In this document: positions 43,915 to 52,529 of the stretch, piece by piece
How positions within the stretch are numbered: the first letter of the stretch is position 1
How the letters are laid out: the number at the start of each line of letters is the position of its first letter
Assembly: GCA_964242415.1 (NCBI GenBank)
Contig: CAXTAT010000016.1
Location: forward strand, 52,726 to 116,725
Reading direction: 5' to 3'
DNA length: 64,000 bases
From: DASWOJ01 sp964242415
Lineage (GTDB): Bacteria; Pseudomonadota; Alphaproteobacteria; Acetobacterales; Acetobacteraceae
Notes under the pieces: generated by a model
What the model saw: the letters and a program-made list of their open reading frames with translations, nothing else
Database searches by the model: none
What the model was told of the DNA's origin: nothing
Position numbers and translations under genes: made by a program

Positions 43915-45123
43915 ATGCAGTACGAGACCTTCTTCCGCAAGCAGCTCGACGGGCTGAGGCAGGAGGGCAACTACCGCACCTTCGCCAACCTGCAGCGCCA
44001 GGCCGGCAGCTTCCCCAACGCCACGCACATCCGCGGCAACGCGCAGGAGGCGGTGACGGTGTGGTGCAGCAACGACTACCTCGGCATGGGCCAGCATCCG
44101 GCCGTGCTGGCGGCGGTGCACGAGGCGCTGGACAAGTGCGGCGCCGGGGCAGGGGGCACCCGCAATATCGCGGGCACCAACCACTACCACGTCATGCTGG
44201 AGGAGGAGCTGGCCGACCTGCACGGCAAGGAGGCGGCGCTGCTGTTCAGCTCCGGCTATATGTCCAACCTGGCGGCGCTGAGCACCTTGGCCGGGCGGAT
44301 GCCGGGCTGCACGATCTTCTCCGACGCGCTGAACCACGCCAGCATGATCGAGGGCATCCGCCATAGCCGCGCGCCCTACCAGGTGTTCCGGCACAACGAT
44401 CCCGAGGACCTGGACCGCCGCCTGTCCGAGATGGACCCGGCCGCGCCCAAGCTGATCGCCTTCGAGAGCGTGTACTCCATGGACGGCGACATCGCCCCCA
44501 TTGCCGAACTGTGCGACGTGGCCGACAAGCACGGCGCCATGACCTATTGCGACGAGGTCCATGCAGTCGGCCTGTACGGCCCTCGCGGCGGCGGCATCGC
44601 CGAGCGGGAGGGCCTGATGGACCGGCTGACGGTGATCGAGGGCACCTTGGCGAAGGGCTACGGCATCGTCGGCGGCTACATCGCCGCGTCGGCGGTGATC
44701 TGCGATTTCGTGCGGAGCTTCGCGTCCGGCTTCATCTTCACCACGTCGCTGCCGCCGTCCGTCGCAGCGGGGGCATTGGCAAGCGTGCGGCACCTGAAGG
44801 AGAGCAGCGAGGAGCGGGCAGGGCAGCAGGACCGGGTGGCCGCGCTGCGCCGGGCGCTGGACGCGGCGGGTATCCCCCACATGCACAACCCCAGCCACAT
44901 CGTTCCCGTGATGGTCGGCGACGCCGTGCGCTGCAAGCTGATCAGCGACCGGCTGATGGAGCAGGGCATCTACATCCAGCCGATCAACTACCCCACGGTC
45001 CCGCGCGGGACGGAGCGGCTGCGGATCACGCCGGGGCCGCTGCACACCGACGCCGACATCACCCACTTGGTGGGCGCGCTGTCGGCGATCTGGGTGGAGA
45101 TGAACCTGGCGGCGGTGGCGTAG
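43915..45123 (+). CDS. hemA: 5-aminolevulinate synthase
   Basis: 402 residues, a PLP-dependent alpha-oxoamine synthase. It has NYRTFANLQRQAGSFPNATH near the N-terminus, the CSNDYLGMG block (about 51-59), GAGAGGTRNIAGTNHYH, DEVHAVGLYGPRG and the PLP Lys247 in EGTLAKGYG. It condenses glycine and succinyl-CoA to ALA (C4/Shemin pathway), the first committed tetrapyrrole step. Placement at the end of the puh/acsF block gives pigment synthesis its own ALA synthase. A second hemA elsewhere in the genome would be expected for housekeeping. Confidence 0.95.
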   Translation: MQYETFFRKQLDGLRQEGNYRTFANLQRQAGSFPNATHIRGNAQEAVTVWCSNDYLGMGQHPAVLAAVHEALDKCGAGAGGTRNIAGTNHYHVMLEEELADLHGKEAALLFSSGYMSNLAALSTLAGRMPGCTIFSDALNHASMIEGIRHSRAPYQVFRHNDPEDLDRRLSEMDPAAPKLIAFESVYSMDGDIAPIAELCDVADKHGAMTYCDEVHAVGLYGPRGGGIAEREGLMDRLTVIEGTLAKGYGIVGGYIAASAVICDFVRSFASGFIFTTSLPPSVAAGALASVRHLKESSEERAGQQDRVAALRRALDAAGIPHMHNPSHIVPVMVGDAVRCKLISDRLMEQGIYIQPINYPTVPRGTERLRITPGPLHTDADITHLVGALSAIWVEMNLAAVA

Positions 45124-45149
45124 GCGGCCTCGGTCCAATCCTTAACAGC

Positions 45150-45164
45150 GGCGGGAACCCCGCC
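45150..45164. other. short hairpin between hemA and the HiPIP gene
   Basis: GGCGGG-AAC-CCCGCC (45150-45164) forms a 6-bp GC-rich stem with a 3-base loop, 27 bases after the hemA stop. There is no T run, so it is either a weak attenuator or an mRNA processing/stability site that could set the HiPIP level apart from the long upstream transcript. Confidence 0.3.
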
Positions 45165-45224
45165 ACATCGGGCGTGTTGAGGCATATGGAACGTCTTAGC
45201 CAACCAACGAAGAGGGACCACGCC

Positions 45225-45482
45225 ATGCCTGAGAACAAGTCGCGCCGCGAGATGCTCCGCACCGGCCTGATGGTCGCCGCCGGCGCCACGCTGGCCGCCG
45301 GCGCCGCCCGTGCGCAGGATGAGAAGATCGCGCAGGAGCTGGTGCAGTATCAGGAACAGCCCAAGGACGGCGCGAAGTGCAGTGCGTGCGTGAACTGGGT
45401 TGACCCGAACGCCTGCAAGATCGTCGCGGGCACGATCAATCCGAACGGCTGGTGCGTCGCCTACGCCCCCAAGGAAAGCTGA
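45225..45482 (+). CDS. high-potential iron-sulfur protein (HiPIP), Tat-exported
   Basis: 85-residue precursor from ATG 45225 with AGAGGGA seven bases upstream. The Tat signal peptide has the twin arginine in KSRREMLRTG, a hydrophobic core and cleavage after ...GAARA (residue 30). The mature protein is about 55 residues with four cluster Cys in CSACVNWVDPNACKIV...GWC, the minimal HiPIP pattern. HiPIPs are periplasmic carriers that reduce the photo-oxidised reaction-centre cytochrome or special pair. The very short mature chain resembles the Rhodopila globiformis HiPIP. It follows hemA by 101 bases and a hairpin, and it ends four bases before a family A repeat. Confidence 0.95.
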   Translation: MPENKSRREMLRTGLMVAAGATLAAGAARAQDEKIAQELVQYQEQPKDGAKCSACVNWVDPNACKIVAGTINPNGWCVAYAPKES

Positions 45483-45485
45483 TCG

Positions 45486-45527
45486 CTTCCCCCTCTCCCT
45501 CCGGGAAGGGGCCGGGGTGGGGGGGGC
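45486..45527. repeat. palindromic repeat family A, copy 8
   Basis: TTCCCCCTCTCCCTCCGGGA then AGGGGCCGGGGTGGGGGGG, starting four bases after the HiPIP stop codon. The placement as at 18466 suggests a transcript-end role. A weak partial copy may exist at 45592-45618. Confidence 0.75.
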
Positions 45528-45659
45528 GCCAGCGCCCATTTGCACGTGGCCCAGCCTTTATCCGAGCATAGTCCATTCCGCCTCCCTGACCCTAGCCTTC
45601 CCCGGGCGGGAGGGGGAAACGTCCTAAACACCGAAGCGGTCGTGCGTTATCTTTCCGGC

Positions 45660-46553
45660 ATGACTTTTCCCCAGGGCTTGTCTGCTTTCCCCCTCACCCC
45701 GGCCGATGAGGCGGGCAACGTCGATGTTGCTGCCCTGCAACTCCTGTTGATCCGCCTTGTGGACGCCAAGGTCCACTCCATCGGCTTACTGGGCACCACC
45801 GGCTCCTATCCGTACTTATCCCGCACCGAACGCCGCCGCGCCATCGAGGCCGCAGTCGCCCAGGTCGCCGGTCGCGTGCCCATCCTCGCCGGGGTCGGTG
45901 CGTTGCGAACCGATGATGCGGTGCTGTTGGCGCAGGACGCCCGTGTGGCTGGCGCTGCCGCCGGGCTGCTGGCCCCGGTGTCCTACACACCCTTGCTGGA
46001 CGACGAGGTGTTCGCCCACTTCGAGGCCGTGGCCCGCGCGGGCGGCCTACCCCTGGTGATCTACAACAACCCCGGCACCACCCACTTCACCTTCACCACC
46101 GACCTGTTGGCCCGCCTCAGCCGCGTGCCCGGCATCATCGCCGTCAAGAACCCGGTCCCCGCCGCCGAAGCTGTGCCCGCGCATCTGCAAGCGTTGCGGG
46201 CAGCGACCGCGCCGGGCTTTTCCCTGGGCTACAGCGTGGACGCCCATGCCGCCGAGGCCCTGCTGGCTGGTGGAGCAGCTTGGTACAGCGTGGCGGGCGG
46301 CCTGTTCCCGCGGCCGTGCATGGCCATCGTCGCCGCGGCCCAGGCCGGGGATGCGGTGGAGGCGCGCAGGTTGAACGCCGGGCTGGCGCCGCTGTGGGAC
46401 CTGTTCCGCGAGCACACCAGCCTGCGGGTGATGTATGCGGCGGCGAACCTGCTGGGCCTGTGCCACGCCGCGCCGCCGCGGCCAATCCTGCCGTTACCGG
46501 AGGCGGCGCAGCGCCGGGTTGGCGAGGTGCTGGGACAGTTGGGCCTTAGTTGA
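45660..46553 (+). CDS. dihydrodipicolinate synthase-family aldolase/lyase
   Basis: 297 residues from ATG 45660. The (beta/alpha)8 DapA fold is marked by GLLGTTGSYPYLSRTERRRAIE (43-64), Tyr135 in LVIYNNPGTT and the Schiff-base Lys163 in IIAVKNP. DapA itself has GTTGE at the first motif; here Glu is Ser, so it is likely a paralogue acting on another 2-oxo acid or aldol substrate rather than the lysine-pathway enzyme. A stand-alone gene downstream of the photosynthesis cluster. The frame is open further upstream but without family similarity. Confidence 0.78.
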   Translation: MTFPQGLSAFPLTPADEAGNVDVAALQLLLIRLVDAKVHSIGLLGTTGSYPYLSRTERRRAIEAAVAQVAGRVPILAGVGALRTDDAVLLAQDARVAGAAAGLLAPVSYTPLLDDEVFAHFEAVARAGGLPLVIYNNPGTTHFTFTTDLLARLSRVPGIIAVKNPVPAAEAVPAHLQALRAATAPGFSLGYSVDAHAAEALLAGGAAWYSVAGGLFPRPCMAIVAAAQAGDAVEARRLNAGLAPLWDLFREHTSLRVMYAAANLLGLCHAAPPRPILPLPEAAQRRVGEVLGQLGLS

Positions 46554-47013
46554 TGCTGAGGATCGCCGGCCATCACCAGCACAGCCGGGCTGGATCAGCC
46601 CAGGTCACATCCGGGCCGTGTGACTCATCGCCACCCAACTCCACACCCGAATGATCTCAAGTGCCTCTGACCCGGACCGGCGCCGTCCCAAACCTTGCCG
46701 TCATTGCGAGCCGGCTTCGGCGCGGCAATCCAGAGGACAGAGACCGCGCTCGCCCCCTGGATTGCCACGCCGCAAGCGCGGCTCGCAACGCCGGCAGGCC
46801 CTCCGCGGCCAGACCCAGGGGCGGTTGCGATCACGCAGGCGCACAGGCACGATCCACCGGCAAGGGGCGTCATGCCCGCTTTTGGGGCGGCCGCCAGGGA
46901 AGCATCCGAGGTGGGCGCGACTCGGCCACCGGCCAGATCACGGGCGACATGATCTGGGCAGCTTGCTAGCATCCGGGTTCGAAGCGCCACGACGCCGCCG
47001 GAGACTACGGTCC
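46554..47013. other. 460-base intergenic region with repeat B
   Basis: No gene is supported. It holds family B repeat copy 2 (46699-46790), a CGTCATGCCCGC word near 46867 of the kind found in other palindromic repeats, and a run-up to the carotenoid oxygenase start. The remainder probably includes the promoter of that gene. Confidence 0.5.
46699..46790. repeat. palindromic repeat family B, copy 2
   Basis: CGTCATTGCGAGCCGGCTTC at the left end; GCGGCAATCCAGAGG and CCTGGATTGCCACGC in the middle; GCGCGGCTCGCAACG at the right end. The ends are near-perfect inverted repeats. A clear full-length copy. Confidence 0.85.
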
Positions 47014-48444
47014 ATGCCGAACCCCGCTCAATCAGCCGTTCGCGCAGTCATGGAGCGTGGCGTCGAGCTGGTTGCAGCCTATAACCGAAAGCGGCTGCCC
47101 AAGACCGGCAGCCCCTACCTTGTCGGCGTTCACGCGCCCATGCGCTCGGAACTGACGCTGCAGGACCTTGCCGTAACCGGGTCGATCCCAGCAGGGCTGA
47201 GCGGCCGATACCTCAAGATGGGCGCGAACCCGGTCAGTCCCGATCACGCGGGTCACCATTGGTTCCTGGGCGATGGCATGGTGCACGGCATCGCCATCGA
47301 CGACGGCAAGGCCCCCTGGTATCGCAACCGCTGGATCGGTTCGCGCCTGGCGGCTGCGGCGCTCGGCCGGGCCGCCGCGCCCGGACCGCGCCGCGGACGC
47401 AACGACACCGTGAACACCAACGTGGTCGGCATCGGCGGCCGTGCCTTTGCCCTGGTGGAGGCTGGCAGCTTCCCCGTCGAGCTATCCGACGACCTGGACA
47501 AGCAGTCCTACAACCCGTTCGACGGCACGCTCGGCGGCTCGTTCACCGGTCACCCGCACCTGGACCCGCTTACTGGCGATCACCACGCCGTTGCCTATGA
47601 CGGCGGCATCTGGGACGCCGTGCGCCATGTCGTCGTCTCGGCGGACGGCAAAGTGGTCCGTGACGTGCCAGTCGCCGTCGAGCACGGCCCCTGCATCCAT
47701 GACTGCGCCTTCACCGCGCGGTTCGCCATCGTCCTCGATCTGCCCGTGACCTTCTCGATGCGCACCCTGCTCGGTGGCCACGTGTTCCCCTTCCGTTGGA
47801 ACCCCGCCCACCCCGCCCGCGTGGGCCTCCTGCCGCGGCACGGCGACGCCGCCGGCATCATCTGGTGCGATGTGGAGCCGTGCTTCGTCTTCCATGTGGC
47901 CAACGCGTTCGATGGCGAAGACGGCCGGGTGATCCTCGACGTCATCGCCTACCCCACGATGTTCGCCTCGGGCGCAAGCGGCCTGGACACGCTGGGCCAG
48001 TTCGAGCGCTGGACGGTGGACCCCTCGACGCGCAGCGTCGGCCGGCGCGTGATCGACGCCACGCCGCAGGAGTTCCCCCGCATCGACGAGCGCCGGTTCG
48101 GCCAGGTCCATCGCTGGGTTTACACGGTCTCCGTGCCGCCAGACGGCAACCCGCAGCTTGCCGGCGCCACGAGGCTCTACAAGCATGACCTCGAAACCGG
48201 TGGCTGCCGTGTGCACGAGTTTGGCGACGGCCACCTGCCCGGCGAATTCGTGTTCGTGCCCGCGGCCGCCGACGCGGCGGAGGACGAGGGCTGGCTTATC
48301 GGCCTAGTCATCAACACGGCGGACGAGACCACCGACCTGGCGATCCTCGACGCACGGTCCTTCGAGGCGGCGCCGGTCGCCGCAGTCCGGCTGCCGCACA
48401 GGATACCGCCGGGGTTCCACGGGAACTGGCTCCCATCCCGATAG
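47014..48444 (+). CDS. carotenoid cleavage oxygenase (RPE65/CCD family)
   Basis: 476 residues from ATG 47014. The seven-bladed propeller family is shown by GLSGRYLKMGANPVSPDHAG near the N-terminus and four iron-ligand His in order: His180 (FTGHPHLDP), His229 (CIHDCAFT), His294 (FVFHVANAF) and His469 (PPGFHGNW). It should cleave a double bond of a carotenoid or stilbene-like substrate with O2 and non-haem Fe(II). No signal peptide. It lies two genes after the photosynthesis cluster, but the carotenoid biosynthesis genes themselves are not in view. Lignostilbene dioxygenase activity is an alternative within the same family. Confidence 0.88.
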   Translation: MPNPAQSAVRAVMERGVELVAAYNRKRLPKTGSPYLVGVHAPMRSELTLQDLAVTGSIPAGLSGRYLKMGANPVSPDHAGHHWFLGDGMVHGIAIDDGKAPWYRNRWIGSRLAAAALGRAAAPGPRRGRNDTVNTNVVGIGGRAFALVEAGSFPVELSDDLDKQSYNPFDGTLGGSFTGHPHLDPLTGDHHAVAYDGGIWDAVRHVVVSADGKVVRDVPVAVEHGPCIHDCAFTARFAIVLDLPVTFSMRTLLGGHVFPFRWNPAHPARVGLLPRHGDAAGIIWCDVEPCFVFHVANAFDGEDGRVILDVIAYPTMFASGASGLDTLGQFERWTVDPSTRSVGRRVIDATPQEFPRIDERRFGQVHRWVYTVSVPPDGNPQLAGATRLYKHDLETGGCRVHEFGDGHLPGEFVFVPAAADAAEDEGWLIGLVINTADETTDLAILDARSFEAAPVAAVRLPHRIPPGFHGNWLPSR

Positions 48445-48800
48445 CGTCGCGGCCATGCGAACCAGGTTCACTCCTGCGCCGCCGCATTGTCGGGCAGGAG
48501 CTTGCGGTCCCCGCCGAATCTCCGCCTAGGGCACCCGCTCCAAAGCGCATGCATGTCCCTCGTTGCACTGGGGCTCACTCGGCATTTCTGAAAATCGTCT
48601 CTAACGCTCGATAATTTTAACGCGTTTGCCTGCCGCGGGAGAAGCGACCTCGCGGCGCCCCCTTTGGGACCTACCCTGACCCTTGATCCCAATGAATCCT
48701 TTGCATAAACTCGATATCGGCGGGCAAAGCGCCGGCAGACGGAAACGCCGCGCCGCCGTCGGCCTGAAGCAGCCATCAGGACAGGTCGGGAGCGGCAGGG
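48445..48800. other. 356-base intergenic region upstream of the polysaccharide genes
   Basis: No gene seen. Between 48590 and 48625 the sequence is AT-rich (CTCGATAATTTTAACGCG), the likely promoter area for the flippase gene. The rest is GC-rich without recognisable repeats. Confidence 0.4.
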
Positions 48801-50171
48801 TTGGACATCAGCACCGCGTTCCGGTTCGCCTTCGGCAGGGTGGACGGCGCCGACCACCGCCGCCGCCGGCTGATGACCATCGTGCAGGGCGTCGTCACCG
48901 GCCTGGCCAACCGGGTGGTCGGCGTGGCCGTAAGCCTGCTCTCGGTGCCGCTGACCATCGGCTACCTGGGGCCGGAACGCTATGGCGTCTGGACGCTGCT
49001 CGGCTCCCTGCTGGCCTGGGCGCGGCTGGCGGACCTTGGCATCGGCAACGGGCTGATCAACGCCATCGCCACCGCGCTGGGCGCCGAGCGGCCCGACCTG
49101 GTCCGGGCCGAGGTGAGCACGGCCTGCGCCCTGTTCTCCGCCGTCGCGCTGGCGCTGGGACTGGGCATCGCAGTGGCGTGGCCCTGGATCGATTGGGACG
49201 CGGTGTTCGGCGTGACGGGCGACGTTACGCGTGCCGAGATCAGGCCGGCGGTTGCGGTGGCGCTGCTGATCTTCCTGCTTGGGTTTCCCCTGTCGGTCAT
49301 CGGACCCGTTTACAACGCCGCGCAGGACGGCAAGCTCGCGAATTACTGGTCGGCCGCGGGCAGCGTCGCCAGCCTGCTTGCCCTGGTCCTGGTCACGCAG
49401 ACGCATGGCGGGCTGGTATGGCTGGTCGCCGCCGTGTCCGGCACCGGCCTGGCCATGACCGCGGCAAGCGGCCTATGGCTGTTCACCCATCGCAGGCCCG
49501 CCATGGGTCCGCGCCTGCGGAGCATCAGCGGCAAGTCCGTGCGGGGCCTGTTCCGCATTGGCGGGCAGTTTTTCCTGATCCAGATTATGGCATTGGTGGT
49601 TTTCGAGACCGACAACCTTGTCATCGCCCACTACCTTGGAGCCGACAAGATCCCGGCCTACAGCCTGACCTACAGCCTGTTCGGCTTCACGTCGCTGATC
49701 CAGACCTTGCTGTTCAGATACGTCTGGGTCGCCTACACCGATGCGATCGCCCGCCGCGACATCAGGTGGGTCAGGCGCACGTTCACGCTTAACCTGGCCT
49801 TCTCGCTCGGCTCGACCCTTGCGGCAGTGGCGCCGCTGATCCTCATCGCCCGGCCTTTCATCAAGGTCTGGGCCGGACTGGCTGTCGTTCCGCCAAACGA
49901 ACTCGTCCTGTGGATGGCGGCCTGGAGCATGATCAATGCGTTCTGCAGCCCGATTGCCTGCCTGCTCGCGGCGGCGTCGCACATGAAGGCGCAGGTCATC
50001 TACAGCGCCGTGTCGGCCGTTGCCAACATCGCCTTGTCGGTTTACCTCATTAAGGTCATGGGCGTAACCGGGGTGATTGCAGGGACGGTCCTCGCCTATA
50101 TCGCCTGCGTATGCATTCCCGCCTCGATCGATACGTCGATACTTCTCCGAAAGCTTCGCAATGCTGTGTAA
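48801..50171 (+). CDS. Wzx-like polysaccharide flippase (MOP superfamily)
   Basis: 456 residues from TTG 48801 or 432 from ATG 48873 (MTIVQGVVTGLANRVVGVAVSLLSVPLTIGYLGPERYGVW), the latter closer to the family N-terminus. About 12 membrane helices. It has the family pattern with ERYGVWTLLGSLLAWARLADLGIGNGLINAIA and a central ETDNLVIAHYLGADKIPAYSLTY. It should flip lipid-linked oligosaccharides across the inner membrane. It is followed by a methyltransferase overlapping it by 11 bases and then glycan genes on the opposite strand. Confidence 0.85.
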   Translation: MDISTAFRFAFGRVDGADHRRRRLMTIVQGVVTGLANRVVGVAVSLLSVPLTIGYLGPERYGVWTLLGSLLAWARLADLGIGNGLINAIATALGAERPDLVRAEVSTACALFSAVALALGLGIAVAWPWIDWDAVFGVTGDVTRAEIRPAVAVALLIFLLGFPLSVIGPVYNAAQDGKLANYWSAAGSVASLLALVLVTQTHGGLVWLVAAVSGTGLAMTAASGLWLFTHRRPAMGPRLRSISGKSVRGLFRIGGQFFLIQIMALVVFETDNLVIAHYLGADKIPAYSLTYSLFGFTSLIQTLLFRYVWVAYTDAIARRDIRWVRRTFTLNLAFSLGSTLAAVAPLILIARPFIKVWAGLAVVPPNELVLWMAAWSMINAFCSPIACLLAAASHMKAQVIYSAVSAVANIALSVYLIKVMGVTGVIAGTVLAYIACVCIPASIDTSILLRKLRNAV

Positions 50172-50949
50172 GATATGCCAGTCGGCATCCCACCTGGCCT
50201 TCACTGCGGATGTCCTCGGCAAGTACAAGGCGTCCTACTACCGCTGCTCATCCTGCGGCTTCATGCAGACCGAGGAGCCTTACTGGCTCGCTGAATCCTA
50301 TGCCTCGGCGATCAACGACATCGATCTTGGCCCGGTCAACCGCGCCATAACCGGGTCGAACCTGATCGAGGGCGTGGTCCTCAGCAGCTTCGACAAGGAC
50401 GCCAAGTTCCTGGACTACGGCGCCGGCTATGGCGTGCTGGTCCGCCTGATGCGCGACCGGGGCTTCGACTTCTATTGGCAGGACCTGCACTGCCAGAACC
50501 TGTTTGCCAAGCATTTCGCCGTGCAGCCTGGCATGACGTTCGAGTTGCTGACCGCCTTCGAGGTGTTCGAGCACCTGGACGATCCCCTGGCGGAGATCGA
50601 GAAGATGCTCGGCTACTCGCCCAACCTGTTGTTCTCCACGCTGCTGGTCCCCGGCAAACCGGACGCCGCGGACGACTGGTGGTATTTCGGGCCGGACCAT
50701 GGCCAGCACATCGCCTTCTACACCCTCCCAGCCCTGCAAGCGGTCGCAAAGAAGTTCGGCTTGCATCTCGCGTCCGACGGGACGGGCACGCATCTGCTTT
50801 CACGCAAGCCTGTTGCGGACCGGCTATTCCGCTTCTTCGCCCACGAGACCAGGGGATCAAAGATGGCGCGAAAGCTGCTGCGGCGTAAGATGACCAAGCA
50901 TTCGCTGCTGATGGACGACTTCAAGGCTGTCTCCGGCTACACTTTTTAA
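50161..50949 (+). CDS. zinc-finger/methyltransferase protein of surface-glycan type
   Basis: 262 residues from ATG 50161, starting inside the end of the flippase gene. The N-terminal CKICQSASH...YRCSSCGF pairs form a CxxC-x23-CxxC zinc ribbon (about 3-33). Then the SAM-dependent methyltransferase fold: FLDYGAGYGVLVRLMRDRGFDFYWQDLHCQN and LTAFEVFEHLDDPLAEIEKM. This arrangement is common for sugar or lipid methyltransferases in polysaccharide clusters. It probably acts on the same glycan as the flippase. Confidence 0.8.
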   Translation: MLCKICQSASHLAFTADVLGKYKASYYRCSSCGFMQTEEPYWLAESYASAINDIDLGPVNRAITGSNLIEGVVLSSFDKDAKFLDYGAGYGVLVRLMRDRGFDFYWQDLHCQNLFAKHFAVQPGMTFELLTAFEVFEHLDDPLAEIEKMLGYSPNLLFSTLLVPGKPDAADDWWYFGPDHGQHIAFYTLPALQAVAKKFGLHLASDGTGTHLLSRKPVADRLFRFFAHETRGSKMARKLLRRKMTKHSLLMDDFKAVSGYTF

Positions 50950-50983
50950 TAACCAGCTTCGCGTCCCACCGGTGCGGGCATAA

Positions 50984-51078
50984 CGTCATTGCGAGCTGGC
51001 TTCGGCGCGGCAATCCAGCAGGCTAGGACCGCCCTCGCCACCTTGAATTGCCACGCCGCAAGTGCGGCTCCCGATGAC
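50984..51078. repeat. palindromic repeat family B, copy 3
   Basis: CGTCATTGCGAGCTGGCTTC at the left end; GCGGCAATCCAGCAGG and CTTGAATTGCCACGCC in the middle; AGTGCGGCTCCCGATGACG at the right end, with a few changes in the terminal repeats. It lies between the convergent methyltransferase and GT4 genes. Confidence 0.85.
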
Positions 51079-51161
51079 GGTGCGGCCGGGGACAGAAACG
51101 GCCAGGCTGCGCACGTCATGGAAGCAATCGGCGAACCGCGCCCGATCGCGGGGCCGGGCCT

Positions 51162-52412
51162 TCATCGTTGCGCGTCGCCATACCCACCCGCCCCCTGACC
51201 GGCCGCGCGTAGCAGCGCCGCCTCGATCCGGTCGGTGCTGGCCTCCAGCGACCACCGCCGCTCGGCGTGCGCCCGGCCAGCGGCGCCAAGCCGGCTGGCC
51301 AGCGCCGGGTCATCAAGCAAGGCGGCCACGGCGTCGGCGATGGCGCGGGGCGAGCTGTGCACAAGCATCCCGTTCTCGCCGTCGATCACCGTCTCCCGCA
51401 CGCCGCCCTCCGCCACGGCGATGACCGGCAGCCCGCAGGCCCCGGCCTCGATGGGAGCCAGGCCGAACGGCTCCAGCCGGGGAGCGTAGATCAGGGCCGC
51501 AGCACGGTTCAGCAACTCGACTACCTGCTCATCGGGGATGCGGAGGTGCGGGGTGAACGGCACGCCGCGGGCCGCGGCCAGGGCCGCCATCCCCTCCAGG
51601 TAGCCGCCGTAGCTGGCATTGCCGACCCAGGCGAGCGCCGGACGGGGTTCCGGCAACAGCGCAAGCGCCTCGATGGCCAGGTCGAGCCGCTTTTCCGCCG
51701 AGAAGGTGCCCAGCCCGATGACGAACCGCTCCCGCGGCAGCCCCTGGTCCACGAAACGGCTGAGGTCGGTGCCGAGGTAGCAAACCTCCGCGTCCCTGCC
51801 ATAGGCCCGCAGGATGCTTTCGCGGCTGAATAGCGAGTTGACCAGGATGCGGCCGAAGGCGCCGGCGTTCCGCACCTCCTCCGCCCCTTGCAGCCGGGCA
51901 TTGCGCAGCACGCGCCGGTCCCTGGCGATGGCATGCATCCAGCGTGGGCTCAGGCGCGGATGCGGCTGCGGCAACGGGGGCAGCCACGGCAGCCGCGGCA
52001 GGGCCTCATACAGCCAGCGGTACGGCTCCTGCTGATACAGCACGCTCGGCAGGCCAGTCAGCCGTCCCATTGGCGACGTGCGGAAGAACTTGCAGGAATG
52101 CGCCACCAGGACATCGAAGCCGCCGGCCTCGATGGCAGCGGCGGCGGTCCGGCAATGGCCCTCCATCGCGGCCAGTTGCCGCTCCACGCGGCCCGGCAGA
52201 CGCAGTATCCTGCTCAGGCCCGCACGGCCGGGCCAGGCCAGCGGCAGCACATGCTCGGGAACCAGCTCCGACAACGGCAGATAGTCCGGGTCGGCCGTCG
52301 AGGGGCACCAGGCCTCGATGGCGTGGCCCCGGGCCAGCAGGCCCCGCACGTGGTCGTGCAGCGCACGCTTGCCGCCGCCGCTCGGCAGGTTATGCCAGAC
52401 CGCGATCCTCAT
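51162..52412 (-). CDS. GT4-family glycosyltransferase
   Basis: 416 residues. The N-terminal Rossmann half starts MRIAVWHNLPSGGGKRALHDHVRGLLARGH. The C-terminal half has FVIGLGTFSAEKRLDLAIEALALLPE, the E-x7-E-like RLEPFGLAPIEAGACGLPVIAVAEGGVRE (catalytic Glu pair) and a typical tail. It should transfer a sugar from a nucleotide-sugar to a lipid-linked glycan on the cytoplasmic face. It is the last gene of a minus-strand group that runs WbsX-like, fusion protein, GT4. Confidence 0.88.
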   Translation of the reverse strand: MRIAVWHNLPSGGGKRALHDHVRGLLARGHAIEAWCPSTADPDYLPLSELVPEHVLPLAWPGRAGLSRILRLPGRVERQLAAMEGHCRTAAAAIEAGGFDVLVAHSCKFFRTSPMGRLTGLPSVLYQQEPYRWLYEALPRLPWLPPLPQPHPRLSPRWMHAIARDRRVLRNARLQGAEEVRNAGAFGRILVNSLFSRESILRAYGRDAEVCYLGTDLSRFVDQGLPRERFVIGLGTFSAEKRLDLAIEALALLPEPRPALAWVGNASYGGYLEGMAALAAARGVPFTPHLRIPDEQVVELLNRAAALIYAPRLEPFGLAPIEAGACGLPVIAVAEGGVRETVIDGENGMLVHSSPRAIADAVAALLDDPALASRLGAAGRAHAERRWSLEASTDRIEAALLRAAGQGAGGYGDAQR

Positions 52413-52529
52413 GCGGCGGTCAGGCGCCGCCGCTCACGTGCAACGGCGCCAGGTCGGCCCCGAGGGGATGGGCGGTCATCGGCAGGCTCGCTCCGGGCGC
52501 AGCACGCCTTAGCCAGAGCAGCCACGCGT

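Noticed and set aside
42958..45138. 726-codon minus-strand open frame across puhE and hemA
   Set aside because: Same reason: antisense artefact over two recognised genes.
46960..46990. CCGGGTTCGAAGC, like a tRNA T-loop
   Set aside because: No acceptor or anticodon stems can be formed with the flanking 75 bases.
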